NCBI GenBank assembly: GCA_963735085.1
Contig: CAVTJP010000005.1
Location: forward strand, 744,001 to 808,000
Direction of reading: 5' to 3'
DNA: 64,000 nucleotides
DNA from: DATJGR01 sp963735085
Lineage (GTDB): Bacteria; Pseudomonadota; Gammaproteobacteria; Pseudomonadales; Azotimanducaceae
The notes beneath the pieces were generated by a model. It was not told the origin of the DNA, did not search any database, and saw only the letters and a list, made by a program, of their open reading frames with translations. The position numbers and the translations under genes are program-made. Every line of letters starts with the position of its first letter. Positions within the stretch are counted from its first letter, which is position 1. Of this stretch, positions 9,137 to 18,375 are shown in pieces.

Positions 9137-9176
9137 ACACCCGACGGACCCAATCGTCCGTCGGGTGTTTCCTTTT
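9137..9176 (+). terminator. Rho-independent terminator after the EF-hand gene
   Basis: Perfect 12-bp stem (ACACCCGACGGA at 9137-9148 with TCCGTCGGGTGT at 9157-9168), 8-nt loop, followed by TTCCTTTT. Position 34 bp after the stop codon fits. Confidence 0.88.
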
Positions 9177-9322
9177 GTAGCGTCCCGCCGCTAATCTGTC
9201 CGGCCGCACCTGCCCACCCCCGTGCTTCACGTTGACGCGCGGTCGACGATCGTGTCGGTCACACTCAATTGGGCGCCGGAAATGCGGCAGATTGCCAGTT
9301 CCAAAGCGTCACAGGAGCGCCC

Positions 9323-10534
9323 ATGCGGCGGCTGAGCCCATTTGTTGCAATTGTCATCGCTGTCATCGCGTTCGCGTGCGGGCTCAGCGGCTGTGGCCGC
9401 AACAAAGCGAACCACGAAGGCTCCCAGCACCGAACGCCGCAGGTTGGAGTCGTGACGATCAGCCCGCAACGCGCCGTATTGACGACCGAGTTGCCGGGGC
9501 GAACGCTGCCATTCGCGGTATCCGATGTGCGTCCGCAAGTCAGCGGAATTCTCAAACAGCGCCTGTTTACGGAAGGCGGCCTCGTGAGTGTTGGTCAGCC
9601 GCTATACCAGATCGACGCGGCGCCCTATCAGGCCGCCTACGACAGCGCCAAGGCACAGCTTGCCAGTGCAAAGGCGACGTTGACGACCGCGGGGCTGAAG
9701 GCCAAACGCTACGCGTCGCTGCGCAAAGACAAGATGATCAGCCAACAGGACGACGACGATGCGCAGGCCGCACTGGAAGAGGCGCAAGCGAAAGTCGCGC
9801 AGCAGCAGGCGGAAGTCGAAGCTGCGCGGATCAATCTAGACTACACACGCATCGTCGCGCCGATCGCCGGCAAGATCAGCCGTTCGTATCTGACGCAAGG
9901 CGCACTCGTCACGGCCAACCAGGTCCAGGCGCTGGCAACGATTCAAACGCTGGATCCGATGTATGTCGACATGAACCAATCGGCGAGCGAGTTGCTCGCA
10001 TTGCGGCAGGCGATTGCCGGTGGCCGCGTATCCGGCCCGCCAGCCGATACCGCCGACGTGACGCTGAACCTCGACGACGGCACCCGTTATTCGCACCACG
10101 GTACGCTCCAGTTCAGCGAAGTCGCCGTCGATTCGACGACCGGCACCGTGACCTTGCGCGCCCAGTTTCCCAATCCGGACGGCGTACTGCTACCCGGCAT
10201 GTTCGTGCGCGCAACGATCATCGAAGGTGTCGAACCGGATGCGCTGCTGGTACCCCAGCGCGGCGTGAGCCGCGACGCGAAGGGTAACGCCACGGCCCTG
10301 ATCGTCGATGCCGGCGGGGTCGTGCGACAGCGCATGCTCAAGGTGCCTCAGACCGTCGGCACGAACTGGCTCGTACGAGACGGGCTCGAAGCCGGCGATC
10401 GCGTCATCGTGGAAGGTTTGCAGTACGCACGTCCCGGTGAAAAAGCGCGAGCCGTGCCATTCGATGCGTCCGCCAACGCGGGCGATGACCAACCGCCCGC
10501 CGCCGGCAAGGCGGCTGCCACGGCAGCGAAATAA
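9323..10534 (+). CDS. RND efflux periplasmic adaptor (AcrA/MexA-like lipoprotein)
   Basis: 403 residues. The N-terminal signal ends in a lipobox, LSGC, so Cys is the probable lipidated residue anchoring it to the inner membrane. Next come the barrel-sandwich strand (RTLPFAVSDVRPQVSGILKQRLF), the alpha-hairpin with YDSAKAQLASAKATL and INLDYTRIVAPIAGKISRS, and the beta-barrel domain ending near LVPQRGVSRDAKG. It bridges the pump encoded 6 bp downstream to an outer-membrane channel. ATG 9323 has AGGAG nearby (CACAGGAGCGCCC). No outer-membrane factor is encoded beside it. Confidence 0.93.
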   Translation: MRRLSPFVAIVIAVIAFACGLSGCGRNKANHEGSQHRTPQVGVVTISPQRAVLTTELPGRTLPFAVSDVRPQVSGILKQRLFTEGGLVSVGQPLYQIDAAPYQAAYDSAKAQLASAKATLTTAGLKAKRYASLRKDKMISQQDDDDAQAALEEAQAKVAQQQAEVEAARINLDYTRIVAPIAGKISRSYLTQGALVTANQVQALATIQTLDPMYVDMNQSASELLALRQAIAGGRVSGPPADTADVTLNLDDGTRYSHHGTLQFSEVAVDSTTGTVTLRAQFPNPDGVLLPGMFVRATIIEGVEPDALLVPQRGVSRDAKGNATALIVDAGGVVRQRMLKVPQTVGTNWLVRDGLEAGDRVIVEGLQYARPGEKARAVPFDASANAGDDQPPAAGKAAATAAK

Positions 10535-10539
10535 CGGCG

Positions 10540-13500
10540 ATGCTGTCGCGTTTCTTCATCGATCGACCGATTTTCGCGTGGGTCATTGCGATTTCGATCG
10601 CGCTGGCCGGCGCGCTGGCGATCGTCAGGCTGCCCGTCGCGCAATATCCGGACATCGCGCCGCCGTCGGTGACGATCCAAACCTTCTACCCCGGCGCGTC
10701 AGCGGAGACCGCGCAGAACTCCGTTACGCAGGTCATCGAACAACAGCTCACCGGCATCGACAATCTGCTGTATTTCTCGTCGACCAGCAGTTCGTCCGGG
10801 TCGATCAGTATCACCGTGACGTTCGCGCCCGGCACCGACCCCGATATCGCGCAGGTACAGGTGCAGAATCAGGTGCAGCAGGCAACTTCCCGCTTGCCAC
10901 AGGAAGTGCTGCAACGTGGCATCACCGTGCGCAAGTCGCAATCCAGCTTCCAGTTGATCGTCGCGCTGTCCGACACGATGGGACGCTACAACAACGTCGA
11001 TATTTCCGATTACATCGGCAGCAGTTTGCAGGACCCCATCTCGCGTGTGCCGGGTGTCGGTGACGCACAGCCATTCGGCTCGCCGTACGCGATGCGCATC
11101 TGGCTCGATCCTTACAAGCTGGTTTCGTACAACCTGGTTCCCGAAGACGTGGCAGACGCGGTCCGCGCGCAGAACACCCAGGTGTCCGCCGGCGAGATCG
11201 GCGCGCAGCCTTCAACCGCGCAACAGCAACTCAATGCGACCGTGACCTCGCAGAGCCGGCTGCAGACGCCCGAGCAGTTCCGCAACATCATCCTGAAGAG
11301 TTCTCCCGGCGGCGCCGTGGTACGGCTCGGCGACGTTGCGCGTGTGGAGATTGGCGCCGACAGCTACATGGTGGTGAGCCGCCTGAACGGCCACCCGGCG
11401 GCCGGCATGGCGATTCGCCTGGCGCCCGGCGCCAACGCGCTGACGACGATCGATGCCGTCAAGGCCAAGGCACGTGAGCTCGCCAAATCGCTGCCGGAGG
11501 GTATGGCGCTGTCGTTCCCGGTGGATAACACGCGTTTCATCCGAATCTCGATCCGCGAAGTGATCTTCACGTTGTTCGAGGCGATCGCGCTGGTGATCCT
11601 GGTGATGTTCGTGTTCCTGCAGAATTGGCGCACGACGTTGATTCCCGGCATCGCGGTTCCGGTTGTGCTGCTCGGTACGTTCGGCGCGCTCGCGGTGTTC
11701 GGCTTCACGATCAACACGCTGACGTTGTTTGCGCTGGTGCTATCGATCGGGCTGCTGGTCGACGACGCGATCGTGGTGATCGAAAACGTCGAACGCATCA
11801 TGCGCGAGGAAGGCTTGTCGCCGCGCGATGCGACCCGAAAGTCGATGGATCAGATCACCGGCGCGCTGATCGCGATCGCGCTGGTACTGTCCGCGGTATT
11901 CGTGCCGATGGCGTTCTTCGGCGGGTCCACCGGTGTCATCTATCGGCAGTTCTCGGTGACCATCGTCTCTGCAATGGTGCTGTCGATCTTCATCGCAATG
12001 GTGTTGACCCCCGCGCTGTGCGCAACCTTGCTGAAACCCATTTCGCAGGACCGCATCGAGCGCCACGGCTGGTTCTTCACGAAATTCAACACGACGTTCG
12101 AGAGCGGCCGCGAACGCTACGGCACCGCTATCCGACGCCTGCTCAACATGCGCAGATCGACCGTGCTCGCATACGTTGTGGTGGTCGCGCTGATGGCGCT
12201 ACTGCTGGTGCGCCTGCCCACCGGCTTTCTGCCGCAGGAAGACCAGGGCGGTTTGTTCACGCCGATCACGCTACCGTCCGGCGCGATGCAGTCGCGCACC
12301 CTCGCGGTGGCGAAACAAGTGGAGCACTTCTATCTCGTCGACGAGAAGCGCAACACCAACTCGGTGTTCGTCGTTGCAGGCTTCAGTTTCGCGGGACAAG
12401 GGCAAAACACCGGCCAGGCGTTCGTCGATCTGAAAGACTGGAGCGTGCGGCCCGGCTATGCGAACAGCGCCGAGGCCATTGCGGGGCGCGCAATGAAGGC
12501 GTTCTCCAGCATCCACGATGCGAAAATATTCGCGCTGATTCCGTCGCCGGTTCGCGAACTCGGCAATTCGACAGGCTTCGAGATGCAACTAGAGGATCGT
12601 GCCGGTCTCGGTCACGATGCGCTGATCGCCGCGCGCGACCAGTTGTTGGACGCCGCGAATGGCGATCCGCTGCTGGCGCAGGTGCGCCCGAACGGGCTCG
12701 ACGACACACCGCAACTTCATCTGGACGTGGATCAGGCCAAAGCAGATGCGCTCGGTCTTTCCATTGCCGACATCAACTCGACATTGGCCGCCGCGTGGGG
12801 CGGCGTCTATCTCAACGACTTCGTCGACCGCGACCGCGTCAAGCGAGTCTACATGCAGGGCGACGCGCAGTTTCGCTCCGCACCCAAAGACCTGAATCGC
12901 TGGTACGTGCGGACCGCGTCGGGGACGATGGCGCCATTTTCGAGCTTCACGAACTGGAGCTGGCAACAAGGGCCCGCGAAACTCGAACGCTACAACGGCC
13001 AGCCATCGATCGACATCCAGGGCCAGGGCGCACCGGGCGTGAGTTCGGGTACCGCGATGGACGAGATGGAAAAGCTGGTCGCCGCGCTGCCAAAGGGATT
13101 CGGGCTCGAATGGACCGGCGCGTCATACCAGGAGCGGCTGTCCGGCTCACAGGCGCCGGTGCTGTATGCGATTTCGTTGCTGGTCGTCTTCCTGTGCCTG
13201 GCCGCGTTGTACGAGAGTTGGTCGGTGCCGGTCGCGGTGCTGCTCGTCGTTCCGCTCGGCATCGTCGGCGCGGTGCTCGCAGCAACCCTGCGTGGCCTCT
13301 ACAACGACATCTATTTCCAGGTCGGATTGCTCGCGACGATGGGGCTGGCTGCGAAGAACGCGATTCTGATCGTCGAGTTCGCCGAAGCGGAATTGCGCCA
13401 GGGCGTCAATGCGGCCGAAGCTGCGTTGCGGGCAGCACGGCTGCGCTTGCGGCCGATCCTGATGACGTCGTTTGCGTTCATCGCCGGCGTATTCCCGTTG

Positions 13501-13674
13501 GTGGTGGCAACCGGCGCCGGGGCCGCCAGTCAGAACGACATTGGTACCGGCGTGGTCGGCGGCATGATGACCGGCGTGGTGCTGGCGATCTTCTTCGTGC
13601 CGGTGTTCTTCGTCATCGTGCGCGGTCGCGCGCGGTTGAGGGCGAAACCCACGTTGACGCCCGCGGGGGGCTGA
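10540..13674 (+). CDS. RND multidrug efflux permease (AcrB/MexB/HAE1 family)
   Basis: 1044 residues, the normal HAE1 length. It begins MLSRFFIDRPIFAWVIA, the conserved first helix. The proton-relay motif GLLVDDAIVVIENVER puts Asp at 408-409, as in AcrB (407-408). FRPILMTSFAFI and the closing transmembrane helices are intact (LRLRPILMTSFAFIAGVFPL). The two large periplasmic loops (porter and docking domains) are present. It should export hydrophobic drugs, bile-salt-like compounds or metabolites using the proton gradient, together with the adaptor just upstream. It may share the NodT-type channel at 61 kb or another one elsewhere. Confidence 0.96.
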   Translation: MLSRFFIDRPIFAWVIAISIALAGALAIVRLPVAQYPDIAPPSVTIQTFYPGASAETAQNSVTQVIEQQLTGIDNLLYFSSTSSSSGSISITVTFAPGTDPDIAQVQVQNQVQQATSRLPQEVLQRGITVRKSQSSFQLIVALSDTMGRYNNVDISDYIGSSLQDPISRVPGVGDAQPFGSPYAMRIWLDPYKLVSYNLVPEDVADAVRAQNTQVSAGEIGAQPSTAQQQLNATVTSQSRLQTPEQFRNIILKSSPGGAVVRLGDVARVEIGADSYMVVSRLNGHPAAGMAIRLAPGANALTTIDAVKAKARELAKSLPEGMALSFPVDNTRFIRISIREVIFTLFEAIALVILVMFVFLQNWRTTLIPGIAVPVVLLGTFGALAVFGFTINTLTLFALVLSIGLLVDDAIVVIENVERIMREEGLSPRDATRKSMDQITGALIAIALVLSAVFVPMAFFGGSTGVIYRQFSVTIVSAMVLSIFIAMVLTPALCATLLKPISQDRIERHGWFFTKFNTTFESGRERYGTAIRRLLNMRRSTVLAYVVVVALMALLLVRLPTGFLPQEDQGGLFTPITLPSGAMQSRTLAVAKQVEHFYLVDEKRNTNSVFVVAGFSFAGQGQNTGQAFVDLKDWSVRPGYANSAEAIAGRAMKAFSSIHDAKIFALIPSPVRELGNSTGFEMQLEDRAGLGHDALIAARDQLLDAANGDPLLAQVRPNGLDDTPQLHLDVDQAKADALGLSIADINSTLAAAWGGVYLNDFVDRDRVKRVYMQGDAQFRSAPKDLNRWYVRTASGTMAPFSSFTNWSWQQGPAKLERYNGQPSIDIQGQGAPGVSSGTAMDEMEKLVAALPKGFGLEWTGASYQERLSGSQAPVLYAISLLVVFLCLAALYESWSVPVAVLLVVPLGIVGAVLAATLRGLYNDIYFQVGLLATMGLAAKNAILIVEFAEAELRQGVNAAEAALRAARLRLRPILMTSFAFIAGVFPLVVATGAGAASQNDIGTGVVGGMMTGVVLAIFFVPVFFVIVRGRARLRAKPTLTPAGG

Positions 13675-13692
13675 TCGCGTTTTTCGCGACCG

Positions 13693-14934
13693 CTACAGCT
13701 TCGCTTCGAAGCGCACGCCCCACGAGATTTCGTTCGACGCAACGTTGTTGACGGCAGAACTCCGGTAGTCGACGAAGCCGGTCAGATCACGCGCCAGTTT
13801 GGCGGCGGCACCGACCGACCACACCAGATATCCCGCTGAGGGTCGGTCGGGTCGCAGCGCGACGGGCGCGTCCGACAGATCCACGTCCGCCAGACGCACG
13901 TCAACTGCGCCGGCCCTGCTCTGCACATCGTGCACGAAGTCGGCATTGACGTGCGGGGTGACAACGACTGACCACGGCACCGCCAGCAACGGCAGCACGA
14001 TCGGCGGCAGCGCGAGATGCGCGCCGGCGTTCAAGCGAATCGATTGGGCGCTCTGATTGCCGACCAGCAGGTCGTACTCACCGGCACCGTATTCGTCCAG
14101 CGGATTGACCTCAGCATCGAGGAAGGACGCGCCAACGTGCGGCCCGAACATCCACGCGCCATATCGGAAGTCGAACGCGCCGGCAAGCTGTCCCGAGAGT
14201 TGTTGGCCGCGCGTATCGCCCTCCGCCACAGCCTGCATAGACTGATCGGGATACACGACGCGCCGCTCCGACGCATACGCGGTGCTGCCATACGCGAAGA
14301 GGCCATCGAGATGGAAACCTTCGGCGTAGTAGCTTCCAAACAGCGTGCCGCGCCACGATTTGACGTCGAGCACACCGAGAGTGGGATCGCTCTCACCATC
14401 GAAGTTCGTGTAGCCGACGCCCGCGCCGACAACGAGCCGATCGGTCAGGCGGTAGTCGACGCCGGTGGTCACATCGGTGCGATCGCTGAATGCGGTATTG
14501 CCCGTCACCACATTGCCGTTGGCGAACACACCTAGGCGGTCGGCGGCACTCCGGTCGCTCAGCACACCATTGAGAACCCCGCCGAGCGTGGGCTGAGAGA
14601 CCGCGTTGAGCGCATCCCCAACGATATGCCGATCGCCGCTCTGAACGTCGAGCCCCCTCAGATCCAAACCGCTGGAGCCGCTTCGCAGCGCCGCAATGCG
14701 GTTCATCACATTGCCGTTCTGCGTCATCGCCAGCCCGAGTGCTGTGTTAGCCGCAGAAACCAACGGCGCGGGACTCAGCGCATCGAGTTCACTACGAACC
14801 TGCGCGGCCTGTTCGAACGAATCGACCGCGGCGCTTGCAACGCTCGACAGTGCAACACCAACCGTCAACGCAGCACCGACTAACGCGACGTGCGGATAAA
14901 CTCTGCGTGAAAAATGAAGATTTTTAACTTCCAC
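13693..14934 (-). CDS. Outer-membrane autotransporter-type beta-barrel protein without passenger
   Basis: 413 residues from a GTG start preceded by AAGGAAGGGG. A signal peptide (HVALVGAALTVGVALSSVASA) is followed by ~120 residues of mostly helical, low-complexity sequence. The rest is an autotransporter beta-barrel: alternating strands such as VTTGVDYRLTDRLVVGAGVGYTNFDGES, GTLFGSYYAEGFHLDGLFAYG and FGPHVGASFLDAEVNPLDEYG. The last strand ends in Phe-Glu-Ala-Lys-Leu (GVRFEAKL), close to the usual barrel C-terminal signature. There is no passenger domain of normal size. It is convergent with the RND pump gene. A strong sigma70-like promoter lies upstream. Confidence 0.8.
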   Translation of the reverse strand: MEVKNLHFSRRVYPHVALVGAALTVGVALSSVASAAVDSFEQAAQVRSELDALSPAPLVSAANTALGLAMTQNGNVMNRIAALRSGSSGLDLRGLDVQSGDRHIVGDALNAVSQPTLGGVLNGVLSDRSAADRLGVFANGNVVTGNTAFSDRTDVTTGVDYRLTDRLVVGAGVGYTNFDGESDPTLGVLDVKSWRGTLFGSYYAEGFHLDGLFAYGSTAYASERRVVYPDQSMQAVAEGDTRGQQLSGQLAGAFDFRYGAWMFGPHVGASFLDAEVNPLDEYGAGEYDLLVGNQSAQSIRLNAGAHLALPPIVLPLLAVPWSVVVTPHVNADFVHDVQSRAGAVDVRLADVDLSDAPVALRPDRPSAGYLVWSVGAAAKLARDLTGFVDYRSSAVNNVASNEISWGVRFEAKL

Positions 14935-15044
14935 GGGATCCCCTTCCTTGGTTTTTCCTTGGTTTTCACTTTGCCTTTTAATTCTTCTTTTCATCTCAGG
15001 CCTGTCTATCAACTACGCGAACTCTTCCTTGAGTTCGTGCCCCG

Positions 15045-15073
15045 ACATTAAGCGCGTCGGCCCCCTCTGTCAA
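15045..15073 (-). promoter_or_regulatory. Sigma70-like promoter for the beta-barrel gene
   Basis: Reverse strand: TTGACA (15073-15068), 17-bp spacer, TAATGT (15050-15045), about 110 bp upstream of the GTG start of the beta-barrel gene. The -35 is perfect and the -10 matches the A at position 2, A at position 3 replaced, and terminal T, so the assignment rests mainly on -35 and spacing. Confidence 0.6.
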
Positions 15074-15169
15074 AGCGTTAGGTTCCGAAAAGCGTCGGCG
15101 ATCTCAAAAAAAATTTCTTTGTGCCACGACAACTTGCCGACGTTGGTGCACCCGGGCGTGCCGGACAAT

Positions 15170-16369
15170 CTAGTCGCGTGACTCGCAGGTGCGTTCGTCG
15201 GCGGTGCGCTCGCGACCGAACAGCCGCCAGTAGAGAAGCGCCACCGAAATCGTCGCCAGCTCAGCCACCAGCAATGCATACCGCGGCCCAACGCGATCGG
15301 CGAACCAACCCAACGCAAATACCACGACCGCGTACAACAGGTTGCCTGCCAGCGACACGAGCGAACCCATCGTGGCGCGCTGGCGGTCGCTGAAGCCCTG
15401 CTGCATCAGGCTGCCCTGCGCCACCACGCTAGGCCCGTACGGCAGGGATGTCAGCGACACAATGGCCGGACTCGCAATGGTGGGCGTCGCGGTTGCCGCG
15501 ACTCCAAATAGAATGCTGGCGGCGTTCGCCCACAACAGCACCGGCAACTCGCGCCAGCGCCGGATGATGTAGCCCGCGCTGCGAAATCCGAGTGCGGCGA
15601 ACCCGTGTGTGAGGGTGCTCGCGACACCCAACCCCGCCGGCGACCACAACGTTGCGAAGTACGTCGGATAAAACATGTGCTTCGCTTCACCCAGCGCGAA
15701 GCCAGTAATTGAGGCGATGCTGACGCCGCGGAGTCGCGTGTCGTGCCGAAACCCGATCACCGCATCGCGCAGGTGTGCGAGCAGGTTGGTCTGTAGCGCG
15801 CCGTCGTGCCGCGACGGTTCGATGGTGAAGTAGCCAATCACCAGACCGATCGCCTGTGGAATCAACGACAGCCAGAACAGTATCCGGAACCCGCACCACA
15901 GCAGCACGACGGTTGCCGTCACCGCAGACAACGCCAACGCAATCTGGAACATCGAACTGAGTCGGCCCTGATACGCCGGAAACGACTGCTCGGCACCGTC
16001 GTCTTTCAGCGTGTCGTAGAGAAACGCTTCCTGGTTGCCGCTGAACAGTGCGAACGACAGCCCCTCGAGCAATGCGCCGATCGCCAACACAGCAAACGAA
16101 TCACCCGACGCATAGGTAGCGATGCATGCGATGTTCGCGAGTTGACCGGCCAGCATCGTGAGCCGGCGTCCGACGCGGTCCGAGAACACACCGGTCGGCA
16201 CTTCGAACAGCGACGATGAGACTTTGGCAATCGCCAGCAGCAGCACTGCATCCGCATAGGACCCGGTGACCTGCGCGAGATACACCACCAGAACCGGGCC
16301 ATAGATGCGGAAATCGTTGCAGAAGTTGAACCACGCGAGCAGGCGGATGTTGCGAACGGCGCGGTCCAT
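15170..16369 (-). CDS. Major facilitator superfamily transporter
   Basis: 399 residues with about 12 hydrophobic segments. The MFS signature between helices 2 and 3 reads GVFSDRVGRRLTMLAGQ, and a second copy of the motif is FADRVGPRYALL. The N-terminal helix LLAWFNFCNDFRIYGPVLVVYLAQVTGSYADAV is typical of permeases of the drug/sugar-efflux type with unknown substrates. ATG 16369 is chosen; upstream in-frame codons encode an Arg-rich lead that overlaps the divergent regulator. The 44-bp gap to that AraC gene implies a shared promoter region and possible regulation by it. Confidence 0.88.
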   Translation of the reverse strand: MDRAVRNIRLLAWFNFCNDFRIYGPVLVVYLAQVTGSYADAVLLLAIAKVSSSLFEVPTGVFSDRVGRRLTMLAGQLANIACIATYASGDSFAVLAIGALLEGLSFALFSGNQEAFLYDTLKDDGAEQSFPAYQGRLSSMFQIALALSAVTATVVLLWCGFRILFWLSLIPQAIGLVIGYFTIEPSRHDGALQTNLLAHLRDAVIGFRHDTRLRGVSIASITGFALGEAKHMFYPTYFATLWSPAGLGVASTLTHGFAALGFRSAGYIIRRWRELPVLLWANAASILFGVAATATPTIASPAIVSLTSLPYGPSVVAQGSLMQQGFSDRQRATMGSLVSLAGNLLYAVVVFALGWFADRVGPRYALLVAELATISVALLYWRLFGRERTADERTCESRD

Positions 16370-16413
16370 GCGCGCATCGTAGGCGACCCGACGCTCATGC
16401 GACACTACCGTGC

Positions 16414-17613
16414 ATGACGCTCCCCGCCGTCTTCTTCGCGATCGACTGGATCGACATATTCGTCGCGGTGCTGCTCGCGGGCGGCCTGCTGGTGGCATAC
16501 CCCCGTAGCGTCCCCGCACGCATCGCGTCATTCATCGTCATCGTCTCGGCCGGATTCGTCGTGTTCAGCCGCTACATGTTTTCGGGCTGGATCCCGGCAC
16601 CCTTCCGCTTGGCGCCCGGTGAGACCGTGATCCTCACGTTGCAGGTGTTGATGAACACCGTACCCGGCGCCTTCATGCTTTTGTGCTTCAGCCTGTTCGA
16701 CGACTCGAACCGCCGCTTTCCGCGCGCCTTGATCGTGCTGTTTGCACTGCAGTTCGCGCTCGAAGATCTGATTCCCTATCTGTTTGGCGTCACGACACAT
16801 CCAAGCCTCGTGCCGACGATGACGGATACGAACTTCACGCTGTATCTGATCTACGAAGCGTTGCCCGCTGCGCTGCAGACGCTGTTCATCGGTGCAGCGT
16901 TGTACTGGACCGTCAAGGACTGGCGCGTGGATCTGGTCGAGACGCGCCGCCTGCAGCGCGTCGTACTGATGGTTGTGATCGGCGTCAACATCGTCTCGTA
17001 TACGTTGCTGACGCGCCTGATATTGACCCCCAACGACATCACGTTGATGTACGTGCATGAGGGCTACATGGCATTCAACGCACTGTCGAACGCAGCCGTG
17101 CTGCTGTTCCTGACACGCCACGGCTTCAGCGCACCCGTTACGGCTGCCGCCGATGCAAGCCTCCGTGCGGACTCACCAAACGATCTGGGCTCCTCGGCGT
17201 TGGATGCGGCCGCGTTCGATGCGGCAATGAAAGCGGGCGTCCACCACGAGCCGGGGCTGACGATCGCATCGCTGGCCAAGCGGCTGAAGATGCCCGAATA
17301 CCGGCTGCGGCGGCTGATCAATGATCAACTCGGCTACCGCAACTTCAATCAGATGTTGCATGCCTACCGGGTGGCGGATGCCAGCGCAGCGTTGGCCGAT
17401 CCTGCCCAGCGCCGCCTGCCGATTCTGTCGATCGCACTGTCGGTGGGGTATCAGTCGATCAATCCATTCAACCGCGCATTTCGCGAACTGAAAGGCACCA
17501 CCCCGTCGGCGTTCCGGCAGCACGCGCTCGCCCATTGCACACCCACCAATTGCACACTGGATCCTGATATCTCGCACCGATTTCAGAATTCGACCAACGC
17601 TTCAAAGCGATGA
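16414..17613 (+). CDS. Membrane-embedded AraC-family transcriptional regulator
   Basis: 399 residues. About 230 N-terminal residues form six or seven transmembrane helices (IFVAVLLAGGLLVAYP, IASFIVIVSAGFVVFSRYMF, ALIVLFALQFALEDLIPYLF, VVLMVVIGVNIVSYTLLT and others). The C-terminal ~110 residues are an AraC DNA-binding domain: LTIASLAKRLKMPEYRLRRLINDQLGYRNFNQMLHAYRVADA, then the second helix-turn-helix LSIALSVGYQSINPFNRAFRELKGTTPSAFR. It probably senses a membrane or periplasmic signal. It lies 57 bp before the ABC export genes and 44 bp from a divergent MFS gene, so either may be its target. Confidence 0.88.
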   Translation: MTLPAVFFAIDWIDIFVAVLLAGGLLVAYPRSVPARIASFIVIVSAGFVVFSRYMFSGWIPAPFRLAPGETVILTLQVLMNTVPGAFMLLCFSLFDDSNRRFPRALIVLFALQFALEDLIPYLFGVTTHPSLVPTMTDTNFTLYLIYEALPAALQTLFIGAALYWTVKDWRVDLVETRRLQRVVLMVVIGVNIVSYTLLTRLILTPNDITLMYVHEGYMAFNALSNAAVLLFLTRHGFSAPVTAAADASLRADSPNDLGSSALDAAAFDAAMKAGVHHEPGLTIASLAKRLKMPEYRLRRLINDQLGYRNFNQMLHAYRVADASAALADPAQRRLPILSIALSVGYQSINPFNRAFRELKGTTPSAFRQHALAHCTPTNCTLDPDISHRFQNSTNASKR

Positions 17614-17670
17614 CGAGACGCCACTCGTTGCCAACGGCACGTTGACGTACCCAGCCCATGGAGCGCGGCA

Positions 17671-18375
17671 GTGAACGAGTGCCTGGTGGACCTGCAGCGA
17701 GTCGGTAAACGGTACCGGCGCGGCACGCATGTCGTGAGCGTGTTGAACGACCTGGACCTGCGCGTCGCGTGCGGCGAGTTCGTCGCCTTCATGGGGCCAT
17801 CGGGTTCGGGCAAGACGACGTTGCTGAATCTGATCGGTGGACTCGACACGCCGGACGCCGGCCAGGTGCTGATCGACGGCCGCGATATCGCGCACTACAC
17901 CGATCGGCAACTGACCGCGTGGCGCGCTGCTTATGTCGGTTTCGTGTTCCAGTCGTACAACCTGCTGCCGGCGCTGACCGCACAGCAGAACATTGCGCTG
18001 CCGCTGCTGCTGACCGGGCTCGCCCTCGGCGAGATCAACCGGCGCGCGCGCACCGCCCTGGAAATCGTCGGTCTCGCCGATCACGCCACGCATCGACCAC
18101 GCGAGCTGTCCGGCGGTCAGGAACAGCGCGTGTCGATCGCGCGGGCGCTCGTCACCGACCCGGCATTGTTGATCTGCGACGAACCCACCGGCGGGCTCGA
18201 TCGCGGCGCCGCCGACGGCGTGTTAGAACTGCTCGAACTGCTGCAGCGCGAACACGGCAAGACCGTGATCATGGTGACCCACGATCCGAAGGCGGCGAGC
18301 CACGCACAGCGCGTGCTGCACATGGACAAAGGCGTGCTACTCGACGCGGCCGATGCGGTCGAGATCACAACGTGA
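17671..18375 (+). CDS. MacB/LolD-type ABC transporter ATP-binding protein
   Basis: 234 residues from a GTG start. Walker A is GPSGSGKTT, the Q-loop region FVFQSYNLLPALT, signature LSGGQEQRVSIARAL and Walker B LLICDEPTGGLD, with the switch histidine in MVTHDPKAA. The LolD/MacB subfamily is indicated by the short size and the SYNLLPALTA segment. It powers the two FtsX-like permeases encoded next. Its TGA overlaps the GTG of the first permease (GTGA, 18372-18375). Confidence 0.93.
   Translation: MNECLVDLQRVGKRYRRGTHVVSVLNDLDLRVACGEFVAFMGPSGSGKTTLLNLIGGLDTPDAGQVLIDGRDIAHYTDRQLTAWRAAYVGFVFQSYNLLPALTAQQNIALPLLLTGLALGEINRRARTALEIVGLADHATHRPRELSGGQEQRVSIARALVTDPALLICDEPTGGLDRGAADGVLELLELLQREHGKTVIMVTHDPKAASHAQRVLHMDKGVLLDAADAVEITT

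Noticed and set aside
11625..13751. 708-codon plus-strand frame inside the RND pump
   Set aside because: It is a second frame of the pump gene; translation is Arg/Ala-rich and motif-free.
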